Below, piece by piece: positions 15,261 to 22,725 of a stretch of DNA of 64,000 nt (position 1 is its first letter; every line of letters starts with the position of its first letter). Below the pieces are notes generated by a model that had not been told where the DNA came from, did no database searches, and worked only from the letters and a program-made list of their open reading frames with translations. Origin of the DNA: Deltaproteobacteria bacterium (GTDB lineage: Bacteria; Myxococcota_A; Polyangia; Haliangiales; Haliangiaceae); the NCBI GenBank assembly GCA_025353585.1, contig JANXOM010000174.1:1-64000 (forward strand), given 5' to 3'. The translations under genes and the position numbers were made by a program.

Positions 15261-16595
15261 TCATGGCTGTGACAGGGCACGAGCAAGATCGGGGCGCGGG
15301 CCGATGTGCTCCTTGAGATCACCCACTTGCGGCGTTCCGGAGCGGATCAGGAGGTCTCGCACCTCGCGCGGCGCCAGGACCTTCCCGCGCGCCCGGGCGC
15401 TCGCCTCGACGAGCAGGGCCGCGCCCGCGACGATCGGCGACGCGCTCGACGTGCCCGAGAACTCGCCGGTGTAGTGGCGATCGGCCGCGGCATCGCACGC
15501 CTGGAGGTCGCCGTAGTCGAGGGTGGCGACCTTGCGGCCCCAGCCCTGGACGTCGACGCGCTTGCCGTAGTTCGAGAAGTCGAGACGCGCGCGGTCGATG
15601 AAGCCCGGCCGCGGCGGACCGCCGGCGCCGACGACGATCGCGCCGGAGTCGCGCTTCGTGCGATCGAAGCGGCCGCGGTAGACCTTGCGATCGAGATCCT
15701 CGAAGCCGTTGCCCGCGGCCTCGATCACCACGACGCCGCGCGCGGTGGCCGCGTGGATGACGTCGTACACGTCCCCCCAGTACTCGACGGCGATGTACGC
15801 GCCAGCCGGCCCGGTGCTCTGGAGCTCGACGAGCAACACGTCGCCGGCGCGCAGCCGCTCCGCGGCGGCCTCGATCGCACCCGCGACGCCCGGCCCGTCG
15901 ATCGACGCCGTGAACACGCGGTCGACGTCCGGAGCGATCCCGACGACGCCGCGCCCGTTGTCCTTGCCCACGACCTCGCCGAGGACGGCCGTGCCGTGCT
16001 CGCGCCAGCCGCGGATCGGCCGGCCGGCCACGTGCTCGATCCGCTCGCCGACAAGATCCTCGTGCGCCGCGTTCCAGCCGCCTTCGACGTCGGCAAACTG
16101 CTCGCCGGCGCCGCGGACGCCGCGTTGCCATGCGGAGGGCGCGTCGATGCCGGCGGGAGCAGGGCCCAGGTAGCCCTGATACGACTCGAACGACGGGGTC
16201 GCGATCGGGCAGCTCTTGTCGGCCGCTCGCTCGACGGGCGCCCCGCGGGAGGGCAGCGAGAACGCGGGCTCGAGGAACGCGTCTTCGAAGACGCCCTCGC
16301 GCACGAAGTCGGCGAGGACATCAGCGTCGGGCCGCGTCGTGCGGACGGTGATCGTGCGCCAGCGCGCGAGGTCCCCGGTGACGGTCGGGCCGAACTCGGG
16401 GACGATCTGCACGGCGCTGTCGGGCGGCGCGGACGCGGCGGCGGACGGCTGGAGCTTCGCGTGGAGGATCACGTCGTGAAGCGGCCGCGCGGTCGGCGTC
16501 CGGGTGGCCACGACCGCCGTCGCGGCGGCGGCGGCGACGAGACACGTCACGAGAGGAACACGCGTGCCGAGGCGAGCCAGCATGGGCCAGAGCAT
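15261..16595 (-). CDS. S8 subtilisin-like serine protease, exported or membrane-anchored
   Basis: 444 aa from ATG 16595; a GTG at 16661 is in frame but would put the hydrophobic signal segment far from the N-terminus. Residues 10-30 form a signal or anchor (VPLVTCLVAAAAATAVVA). The catalytic triad is visible: D169 in FADVEGGWN, H200 in EHGTAVLGEV and S383 in GTSSASPIVAGAALL; AAGN near residue 297 supplies the oxyanion Asn. A ~100-residue segment before Asp169 is probably a propeptide. Substrate unknown. Its stop is 15 bp from the DUF3127 start, so the two may be one transcript. Confidence 0.88.
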   Translation of the reverse strand: MLWPMLARLGTRVPLVTCLVAAAAATAVVATRTPTARPLHDVILHAKLQPSAAASAPPDSAVQIVPEFGPTVTGDLARWRTITVRTTRPDADVLADFVREGVFEDAFLEPAFSLPSRGAPVERAADKSCPIATPSFESYQGYLGPAPAGIDAPSAWQRGVRGAGEQFADVEGGWNAAHEDLVGERIEHVAGRPIRGWREHGTAVLGEVVGKDNGRGVVGIAPDVDRVFTASIDGPGVAGAIEAAAERLRAGDVLLVELQSTGPAGAYIAVEYWGDVYDVIHAATARGVVVIEAAGNGFEDLDRKVYRGRFDRTKRDSGAIVVGAGGPPRPGFIDRARLDFSNYGKRVDVQGWGRKVATLDYGDLQACDAAADRHYTGEFSGTSSASPIVAGAALLVEASARARGKVLAPREVRDLLIRSGTPQVGDLKEHIGPRPDLARALSQP

Positions 16596-16728
16596 AGCAG
16601 CCAGTCCCGTCGGCTGGGACGCCGTGGTTCGGCCGTGACGGATCGACCCACGACCCGTCACGTACGGCCCTGACCCTCCGCGCTGCTCGTCGTCGCGTCC
16701 CTCGCTGCGCTCGCCGCCGCCAGCCGGA

Positions 16729-17169
16729 TCAGGTGTACGCGGCGTAGGCAGCGATCCGCGCGCGGAGGCGAGCGTCGAGCGTCGCGGAGGCGGTGCCGAG
16801 CGCGTCGGCGATGGCGATGGCCGCGGCCTGGTAGCGCGCGCACTTCTCGCGGGTCCACGACCCGGGCGGCGGGGCGAGGTTCGTGATCCGATCGCCGAGC
16901 TTGACCAGCCAGATCTCCGGCGGTTGCGCGCGGATGCGGCGGAGGCTGTCGACCATGGCGTCGGGCTTCGCGAGCGCGGCGTCCTTGGTGAGGGCCTGCA
17001 CGCCGGCCGCGACGGGCTCTCCGAACGCAGCGGCGACCTCCGCGCGCGTGGTGGGCGTGTCTTCGATGGAGTCGTGGAGCAGGGCGCATTGCACGGCGAG
17101 GTCAGGGTCCGCGACGGACGTGGTGGCGAGCGCCGCGATGACCTCGGCCGCGACGGAGGTCAGGTGGAC
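16729..17169 (-). pseudogene. HD-domain (RelA/SpoT-type hydrolase-like) gene, 5' end lost
   Basis: From HLTSVAAEVIAAL to the stop at 16729 (about 146 aa) the sequence matches small HD-domain proteins related to (p)ppGpp hydrolases: LLHDSIEDT carries the HD pair, then LTKDAAL, RRIRAQPPEIWLVKLGDRITNL and a helical C-terminus. Family members usually have 25-40 more N-terminal residues with an RxxxAxxxH-type metal-ligand segment and the Y-x-x-H preceding LTSVA. Here that part is replaced, at about 17163-17169, by the middle of an ECF sigma factor in another frame. I read it as a truncated, probably inactive gene; an internal start could still give a shortened protein. Confidence 0.6.
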
Positions 17170-17486
17170 GCGGCGATGCCGAACAGCCAGCTGCGCACCG
17201 CGCCGGTGCCGTTGTACTTGTTCGCCGAGCGCCAGACCTCCATGAACGTGGTCTGCACGAGATCGTCGACCGCGCCCGGCTCGCTGCGCAGCAAGCGCGC
17301 GAGCAGGCGGTGCACGGCCTCGTGGTGCCGGTCGAAGAGCGCGCCGAGGGCGGCGTTGTCGCCGACGCCGCACGCGGCGAGTAGCGCCTCGTCGGTCAGC
17401 TCGGAGGTCGCGAGCCGGCGCTCCTCGGGTCGCCGGAGCGGGATCACCTTCGCGCCCAGCGCGGGCGTCGGGCGCGAAGCGCTCAT
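17160..17486 (-). pseudogene. ECF RNA polymerase sigma factor, 3' half missing
   Basis: 108 aa. The N-terminus MSASRPTPALGAKVIPLRR is followed by sigma region 2: ALFDRHHEAVHRLLARLL, VDDLVQTTFMEVWR and AVRSWLFGIAAS. The protein then stops; the usual continuation after WLFGIA, the linker and the region 4 helix-turn-helix, is absent. The sequence immediately downstream is the HD gene in a different frame. Without region 4 it cannot recognise a -35 element, so it is probably inactive. Its ATG overlaps the corrected stop of the upstream secreted-protein gene (ATGA), so the two formed an operon. Confidence 0.65.
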
Positions 17487-18558
17487 GGCCGCCCGATCCG
17501 CAGCCCGAGGCCGAGCTGGAAGGACGCGACCGGCTCACCGGGCAGCGCGACGCTAGCCGGGGGCTCGTCGCCGGGGCCCCGCGCGACGCCTCGAACGGGG
17601 CGCCGTGGCCGAACGGCGCGACCTCGACCGACGCGACGCCCTCGAGCCACACGTGCTCGAACAACGGGACGGACGCGCGGACGGCCGCCGCGGCGCGCGG
17701 GGTGACGGTCGCCGCGTGCAGGTCATCGCCGACGAACGAGCCATCGCCATCCATGCAGTGCGCGGGCGGCGGGTGGCAGCCCGGATCCTGCGGATCGCAC
17801 AGGGGCGCGACCGGCCCGCAGCGCTCGCGGCGCGCGGTGCTCATGCGGCCGACGCCGACGCCGAGCTCCGGCGCGAACACGGCCCGGCCGGCGGCGACGG
17901 TGTACGCGACGGTCGCGAGCGCGGACAGGTCGTCGCGCGCCGCGCCCGTCTGGCCTGTCGGGAAGCTCTGGGTCGCGTACCGCGCGCGGCCGCCGAGGCA
18001 CCAGGGGCCGAGGTGTCCGCACGCGGCGACCCCGACGCCGGACCACCCGGAGCCGTCGGCGCTCCAGGTCTGCTCGTAGCCCGCCGCGACCGAGGCTCGC
18101 GCCAGGCGCCCGTCGCTTGCCGACGACGGGCGGACCTGGGCGTCGACGCGGTCCGGCTGGAGCTCGTGACCCGGGGCGGCGGCGACGCGCGTCGGCCCCG
18201 CGCGGGGCGGCGACGGCTCGCCGCGCCAATCGAGATCGTCGCGCAGCCAGGCGTCGATCCACGACGCGGCAACCGCCGGGCCGCCGAGCGCGCGCTCCTC
18301 GCGGCGCCTGGCGTCGCGCAGCGTGACGGCGACGCCCCCGTGCTCGTCGATCCGCACGGCCGCGACCACGCTCGGACAGGTCGCGGTCGCCTCGCCGATC
18401 ACCACGCCGAGACGGCGCAGCGCGGCCGCGACCAGCGGCGCGGCGGGGGCGTCGCCGGTGATCTGCGCCCGCGGCGCACAGCGCTCGGCGAGCGCGCGCG
18501 GGGCCCCGGCCAGCAGCGCGAGGACCGCGGCGGCGAAGGGATACGCGACGCGGGTCAT
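17483..18558 (-). pseudogene. Secreted, probably outer-membrane protein gene with a frameshift near the 3' end
   Basis: Starts at ATG 18558 with a signal peptide (MTRVAYPFAAAVLALLAGAPRALAE). An N-terminal domain with WIDAWLRDDLDW precedes a beta-rich part with a Cys-rich loop (CGPVAPLCDPQDPGC). The frame runs well to about 17580 (GHGAPFEASRG) and then turns into unlikely sequence. One base further along, the other frame reads DEPPASVALPGEPVASF and QLGLGLRIGRP and stops at 17483, overlapping the sigma ATG. The shift sits in a GGGGCCCCGG run (17571-17580). This is a one-base deletion or a sequencing error; the beta-strand-like ending suggests an outer-membrane barrel. Confidence 0.55.
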
Positions 18559-18637
18559 CGCAGGGCTCTCCCCATCGTGCCCGGCGCGCTTCGATCCCTT
18601 CGCGAAAATCGACGTCTCGACGCCGGTTCGGGGCAAC

Positions 18638-19294
18638 TCACCGGAGGTAGGCGCGGAGCATCTCGGCCAGGGTGCGCTGGACCTGGGCGTCGAGCTCGCG
18701 GGAGGGGCGGCGACCGACGGACCCGGCCAGGCCGCGCTTGCTCATGGCGTAGCCGTAGGCGGCGGCGACGGCCGTGATCAGCGCCAGCTCGATCTTCTCC
18801 ACCAGCGCGGGCGCGGTCGCCTCGGCGGGCGGCGCGATGGCACGGGCGACCTGGGTCGCGATGACGGTCAGGCCGCGGTCCTGGAACACGTCGGGCGAGC
18901 TGGTTCGCTCGCCGCCGATCAGCCAGCGGATGAGCCGGAGGTGCACGGGATCCTCCATCGCGTCGAACAGCAGCGCGAGGAGCTCCTCGGGGCGCTCGAC
19001 CGCGGACGCATCGCCCAGCCGCGCGATCACCTTCGCCCGCAGCGCGCGCAGGCGACGCTCGAGCGTGGCCTCGATGAGGCCGGCGTACGTGCCGAAATAG
19101 TGCGTGATGAGCGCGTGGCTGACGCCGGCGGCCCGCGCGACGTCCTTGAGGCCGACCGCGTCCGGGTGCGCGTCGGTGAACACCGCCTCCGCCGCATCCA
19201 TCAGCTCGGTGCGCGCCGTCTGCGGGTCTCGGCGACGCCGCGGAATGCGGACGGCGGCCACGGCCGTCGCGGCAAGTCTGCGGATCCGCGCCAT
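18638..19294 (-). CDS. TetR-family transcriptional regulator
   Basis: 218 aa. A basic N-terminal tail is followed by the TetR DNA-binding domain (about residues 27-75: LMDAAEAVFTDAHPDAVGLK, then DVARAAGVSHALITHYF, the helix-turn-helix with the usual YF end). The C-terminal part is helical and variable, the ligand-binding and dimer domain. It is transcribed away from the Coq4-like gene at 19380; their 85-bp shared region holds two similar TCA-N3-TGA palindromes placed on the promoter of that gene. It most likely represses the neighbour and perhaps itself in response to a small molecule. Confidence 0.85.
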   Translation of the reverse strand: MARIRRLAATAVAAVRIPRRRRDPQTARTELMDAAEAVFTDAHPDAVGLKDVARAAGVSHALITHYFGTYAGLIEATLERRLRALRAKVIARLGDASAVERPEELLALLFDAMEDPVHLRLIRWLIGGERTSSPDVFQDRGLTVIATQVARAIAPPAEATAPALVEKIELALITAVAAAYGYAMSKRGLAGSVGRRPSRELDAQVQRTLAEMLRAYLR

Positions 19295-19322
19295 TCCCCG
19301 GACCTTACCGCAGGCGCTATTT

Positions 19323-19363
19323 TCACGTTGACAATATCGCCGACCGACTTACTATCAAGGTGA
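19323..19363. promoter_or_regulatory. Two putative TetR operator sites (TCA-N3-TGACAAT), 32 bp apart
   Basis: TCAcgtTGACAAT starts at 19323 and TCAaggTGACAAT at 19355. Each has a short palindromic core (TCA-N3-TGA) and the same CAAT extension. The 32-bp spacing is about three helical turns, placing both on one face of the helix. One copy covers the -35 box and the other the -10 and start region of the plus-strand promoter. They sit between a TetR gene and its divergent neighbour. Confidence 0.55.
19328..19355 (+). promoter_or_regulatory. Sigma70-type promoter for the Coq4-like gene
   Basis: A perfect -35 TTGACA (19328-19333), a 16-base spacer and TACTAT (19350-19355) as the -10. It is followed at 19367-19372 by AAGGAG, a strong ribosome site seven bases before the ATG at 19380. 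The promoter is unusually AT-rich for this genome. Confidence 0.6.
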
Positions 19364-19379
19364 CAATAAGGAGTCGGCC

Positions 19380-20078
19380 ATGATCACCGAAGACATCACC
19401 CAGCTCTCCCAGCTCGAACGGTACCGCCGCGCGTTCGCCGCCCTCGGCCGCGTCCTCGCCGACCCGACGCGCACCGACGAGGTCCTCGAGTTCACGACCT
19501 ACATCAACGCGACCGGCAACCGCGACCGCATCGAGCGCTACTTCGCCGACGCGAGCTTCCAGCGCCTCTTCGCGGAGCGCCGCGCCATCGACTCGCGCCT
19601 CGACCTCGACGCCCTCGCCGCCCTGCCCCCCGGCACCCTCGGCCACGAGTACGCGCACTTTCTCCGCGACCGCGGCCTGACGCCCGACGTGTTCGACGGC
19701 CCGCCGGCCGGCGTGACGGACGAGCGCGTCGCGTACGTCATCCAGCGCATGCGCCAGAGCCACGACCTCTGGCACGTCGTCACCGGCTACGACACCGACC
19801 CCGGCAGCGAGATCGCGCTCCAGGCGTTCACGTTCGCCCAGAGCGGCGCCCGCGGCTCCTTCATCCTCGCCGCGTTCGGCACGGCACGCGCGCTGCGGGA
19901 GAAGAAGTCCATCGCCGGCGCCACCCTCGCCGGCTATCGCGCCGGCAAGCGCGCCAACTGGCTCCCCGCGTTCGCGTGGGAAGACCACTGGGCGACGTCG
20001 CTCGCCGAGGTCCGTCGCCGGCTGAACATCACGCCCGTCACGTCCTTCGCGGCGGCGGCGGCGGCGGCGGCGGCGTAA
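19380..20078 (+). CDS. Coq4-family protein (ubiquinone biosynthesis-like)
   Basis: 232 aa. TLGHEYAHFLRDRGLTP and MRQSHDLWHVVTGY (H128, D129, H132) are the two signatures of the Coq4 family; HDxxH is the conserved metal-binding motif. Eukaryotic Coq4 acts in ubiquinone assembly and ring C1 modification; many bacterial homologues sit outside quinone operons and their role is less clear. The C-terminus ends in a run of alanines encoded by a GCG microsatellite just before TAA. It has a strong promoter and ribosome site and is probably controlled by the divergent TetR gene, which suggests an inducible function. Confidence 0.85.
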   Translation: MITEDITQLSQLERYRRAFAALGRVLADPTRTDEVLEFTTYINATGNRDRIERYFADASFQRLFAERRAIDSRLDLDALAALPPGTLGHEYAHFLRDRGLTPDVFDGPPAGVTDERVAYVIQRMRQSHDLWHVVTGYDTDPGSEIALQAFTFAQSGARGSFILAAFGTARALREKKSIAGATLAGYRAGKRANWLPAFAWEDHWATSLAEVRRRLNITPVTSFAAAAAAAAA

Positions 20079-20445
20079 GAGGACGCCTGGAAGGCCGCGC
20101 GCGCCCGCTGGCCGGGGTTCCTCATCGACGGTCGCGGTGGTGCGCACGTCGCGGCGGCCGTCGAGCCCGGGCTCGCGGATGTCGCCCCGGCGACCGGCGG
20201 CTCGCATGCGACGGACATCCCAGCGCGGCCCTGCTCCGCGATCGACTCGACCAGCGCGAGGCGGACTGTCGAAGGCACCCGAACAAGTTCGTCACGCTCG
20301 GGGCGCTCTCGGTCGGAAAGGTCACGGGACAGAACGAGACTACGGCGAGGTCACCAGTCCGACCCTCTCCCCTCCCATCTCGCGAGCTACCGGGCGCCCC
20401 TGTCTATCATTCGCCCGGATCGCGACCTTCGGCGCCCCCTGACCG
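20079..20445. other. 367-bp gap; possible coding remnant in its first half
   Basis: Between the convergent Coq4-like and DUF4344 genes. Right after the Coq4 stop the same frame continues with strongly G/C-biased third positions for about 50 codons (DAWKAARARWPGFLIDGRGG, AHVAAAVEPGLADVAP). It then loses that character and has no start. The wording resembles the N-terminus of some myxobacterial sigma factors (A-x-A-x-W-P-G...HVAA), but this is weak. Nothing recognisable is seen from about 20240 to 20445. Confidence 0.3.
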
Positions 20446-21612
20446 TCACGCCTTCTTCGGCTTGCGCAGGTGAGGGTCAAGCAAGTGGTCCCACGCCTCG
20501 AGCCGCGCTCGATAGTCGAAGACGCACCGCTCGAGTCGCTTCGGCGGGATCTTGAGCTCCGTCATCATCTTTCCGTAGCGCGCCTGGTTCGAGCCATAGA
20601 GCAGACACGTGATCGACACGACGCGCTGGTCGTTGAACGAATGCTCGTCGTAGAAGACGTTGTGGGCGCCCGGCTTTGCCGCCATCGTCTGGAACCATGC
20701 CGCGCCGCTCAGCGCGGCCTGCGGCCCCTTGTCTCCCGCGAAGCCGAGAACGATCGTCGCGATCTCGTCGGCGGCATCCTCGCCCTTGCCGGTGATCGGG
20801 AGTCCAAATTCGCCCACGAGGGCATGCCCGAACTCGTGCATGAACGTGAAGGTCATCGTGCCGTGCGTGAGCTCGACGGCCTTGGCATCGGTCATCCCCG
20901 CGCTCTTGAAGAGCTTGACCGTGTCGTCCCAGAGCTCGTGGCAGACGCTGATCGTGTGATCCGATGGATTGTAGAACGCGTTGACGACCCCACACTCGCG
21001 GACGCGCACCGGCAAGGAACGCGGCAAGCGAAACCAGCTATCAAGTCCCCCGACGAGCTTCCCGAGAACTTGCTCGTAGTCCTCGGGGACGCCGCTGATG
21101 CCGCTGGTGTGCGGCTTCTCGACCGCGAGCGTGAGCTTGGGGCCGGCCACACGTGCCGACAGGAGCAGCTTCGCGTTCAAGTCGCGCAGCGCCGGATCCT
21201 GGTCGCCCCTGATGAACGAGACAAGGAGCGTGGCGTGCCCCGCCGCGTTGGCCAACGCCAGCACGTCGACGTCGACCTTCTTTGCTTTGACGGTAATGGT
21301 CCCCGTCCCCACCACGAGCGGCGCGCCCGCCCGCTGCCCCTCCTTGATCACGACGTCGTCGACGTGCGCGCCCTCGAGGACCTCGGCGACCAGGTCCTTC
21401 GTCAGGGCCTTGGGCACCTCCACGACTTCGATCGCCCGCCCCTTGTACTTGGTCGGCGCGATCGTCGTTCCTCCCTTCTCGTCGACGACGGTCCACCCTC
21501 GCGGCATCTCGATCTCGATGCCGTGGGTCTCGACCACCGCAGGGGGGGCCTCGGCGAGCGCCGGCCGCGCGCACAAAATTGCGAACAAACAGCACACGAT
21601 TATCTTCTTCAT
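20446..21612 (-). CDS. DUF4344-type putative secreted metallopeptidase
   Basis: 388 aa from ATG 21612. Signal peptide MKKIIVCCLFAILCARPALAE; N-terminal domain (about 22-170) with GIEIEMPRGWTVVDEKG resembling lipoprotein or PsbP-like beta folds; C-terminal domain (about 190-388) like DUF4344, with CGVVNAFYNPSDHTISVCHEL, then MHEFGHALV (H259, E260, H263), GKGEDAADEIATIVL (candidate third ligand) and C-L-L-Y-G-S near the end. In the family the zinc motif is conserved but activity is little studied. It is the last gene of the minus-strand run from the sulfatase, though 100 bp separate it from the gene before. Confidence 0.75.
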   Translation of the reverse strand: MKKIIVCCLFAILCARPALAEAPPAVVETHGIEIEMPRGWTVVDEKGGTTIAPTKYKGRAIEVVEVPKALTKDLVAEVLEGAHVDDVVIKEGQRAGAPLVVGTGTITVKAKKVDVDVLALANAAGHATLLVSFIRGDQDPALRDLNAKLLLSARVAGPKLTLAVEKPHTSGISGVPEDYEQVLGKLVGGLDSWFRLPRSLPVRVRECGVVNAFYNPSDHTISVCHELWDDTVKLFKSAGMTDAKAVELTHGTMTFTFMHEFGHALVGEFGLPITGKGEDAADEIATIVLGFAGDKGPQAALSGAAWFQTMAAKPGAHNVFYDEHSFNDQRVVSITCLLYGSNQARYGKMMTELKIPPKRLERCVFDYRARLEAWDHLLDPHLRKPKKA

Positions 21613-21712
21613 ACCTGTAGTCCTCGTTCGTTTGAGTAAGACATTCATGATCTCGTGAAGCATCAGATCGTGGGCCGCGGGACCGGCGGCGCGCGGGGAC
21701 CGTCGACGCCCA

Positions 21713-22600
21713 TCACCGGCACGCCTGGGCGGGTGGCGCGCCGCCGACGCCGCGATGATAGTGCTCGACGTCGCGAACCAAGGCGTCGCCTTTCCACTCG
21801 AGGCGTTCGACGTACCAGTAGCCGATCGACTGCCCGTGCTGGCGCTCGGTATCGAGCGTCCAGCTGTACCAGACAGTGGCCGTGGCCATCTGGGCCGGCG
21901 TGGCGAAGGGCACGCAGTCTCGCCCGACGATCTCCCACGTCGACGCCGTGACCTGCATCCAGTTCGTGATGACGTCGAGTCGCTTGCCCCCCATGACCTT
22001 CTTGTAGGGCGCGACGCGCGCCGCGAGCTCGGCATTGGCCTTGGTCTGGGCAACGTTCGCCTTGTCGGCGACCGCGCGACACTTGGTCTCGATCTCCTTC
22101 AGCGTGCTCGCGGTCTTCACGTGCGACATGAACACCTCGCCGTCTCGCGTCGGATCGCCGCTTTGCGGGCACGGACAGGCGCCCCGCTTGACGACCACGG
22201 TCGACGCGTCGACCGCGCCGTTCTTGCGCGCAGCCGCGATCGCCGTCAGGCAGTCGTCGGCGTACTGGCTGTCGGGGAGGTTCGTGAAGCCTGGCTCGAT
22301 GAAGTGCGCGTACGCGATGGCGAGCGCACCCGTGTTGTCGAGCTCCGGCGGGACGTGGGCGGCGGTCGGCGCGACCGGCGGATCGAAGGCCCCCGTGTCG
22401 CGTCCATGGTCGTCAGCCGCCTCGCGGCTCGCGTTGCTCGTTCGCGCCTGGCTTAGTCGCGCGCTGGCACCGTAGTGATACTGCACGTGGCACGCGGCGG
22501 CCGCGACCGTCGAGGTGAGACCCAGCAGGAGAGGCAGCGAGGCGGCGAGGCGGCGGCGGCCCCGCGTGCGCGTCCGGGCCCGTGCGGCGAGATGTGACAT
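21713..22600 (-). CDS. Hypothetical exported protein (295 aa)
   Basis: Starts at ATG 22600 (MSHLAARARTRTRGRRR), with an unusually Arg-rich n-region before the hydrophobic segment LAASLPLLLGLTSTVAAAAC; the final Cys could be lipidated. The mature part has several Cys (DDCLTAIAAA, GACPCPQSGD, ETKCRAVADK) and a C-terminal segment WYVERLEWKGDALVRDVEHY that looks like a SnoaL- or DUF-type alpha/beta fold. No family is assigned. It lies 125 bp downstream of the membrane kinase gene on the same strand. Confidence 0.6.
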   Translation of the reverse strand: MSHLAARARTRTRGRRRLAASLPLLLGLTSTVAAAACHVQYHYGASARLSQARTSNASREAADDHGRDTGAFDPPVAPTAAHVPPELDNTGALAIAYAHFIEPGFTNLPDSQYADDCLTAIAAARKNGAVDASTVVVKRGACPCPQSGDPTRDGEVFMSHVKTASTLKEIETKCRAVADKANVAQTKANAELAARVAPYKKVMGGKRLDVITNWMQVTASTWEIVGRDCVPFATPAQMATATVWYSWTLDTERQHGQSIGYWYVERLEWKGDALVRDVEHYHRGVGGAPPAQACR

Positions 22601-22725
22601 GCACCCGACGCACAGCAACTTTCACGCCGGCCGCGCAAGGGGCACCGACGGCGTCCGAGGCCTCTTCGCCCGCGGCGCGCGCTCGCCGTTTACTTCAAGC
22701 GAACCTCGGCCGCGGATCTTCGAGA

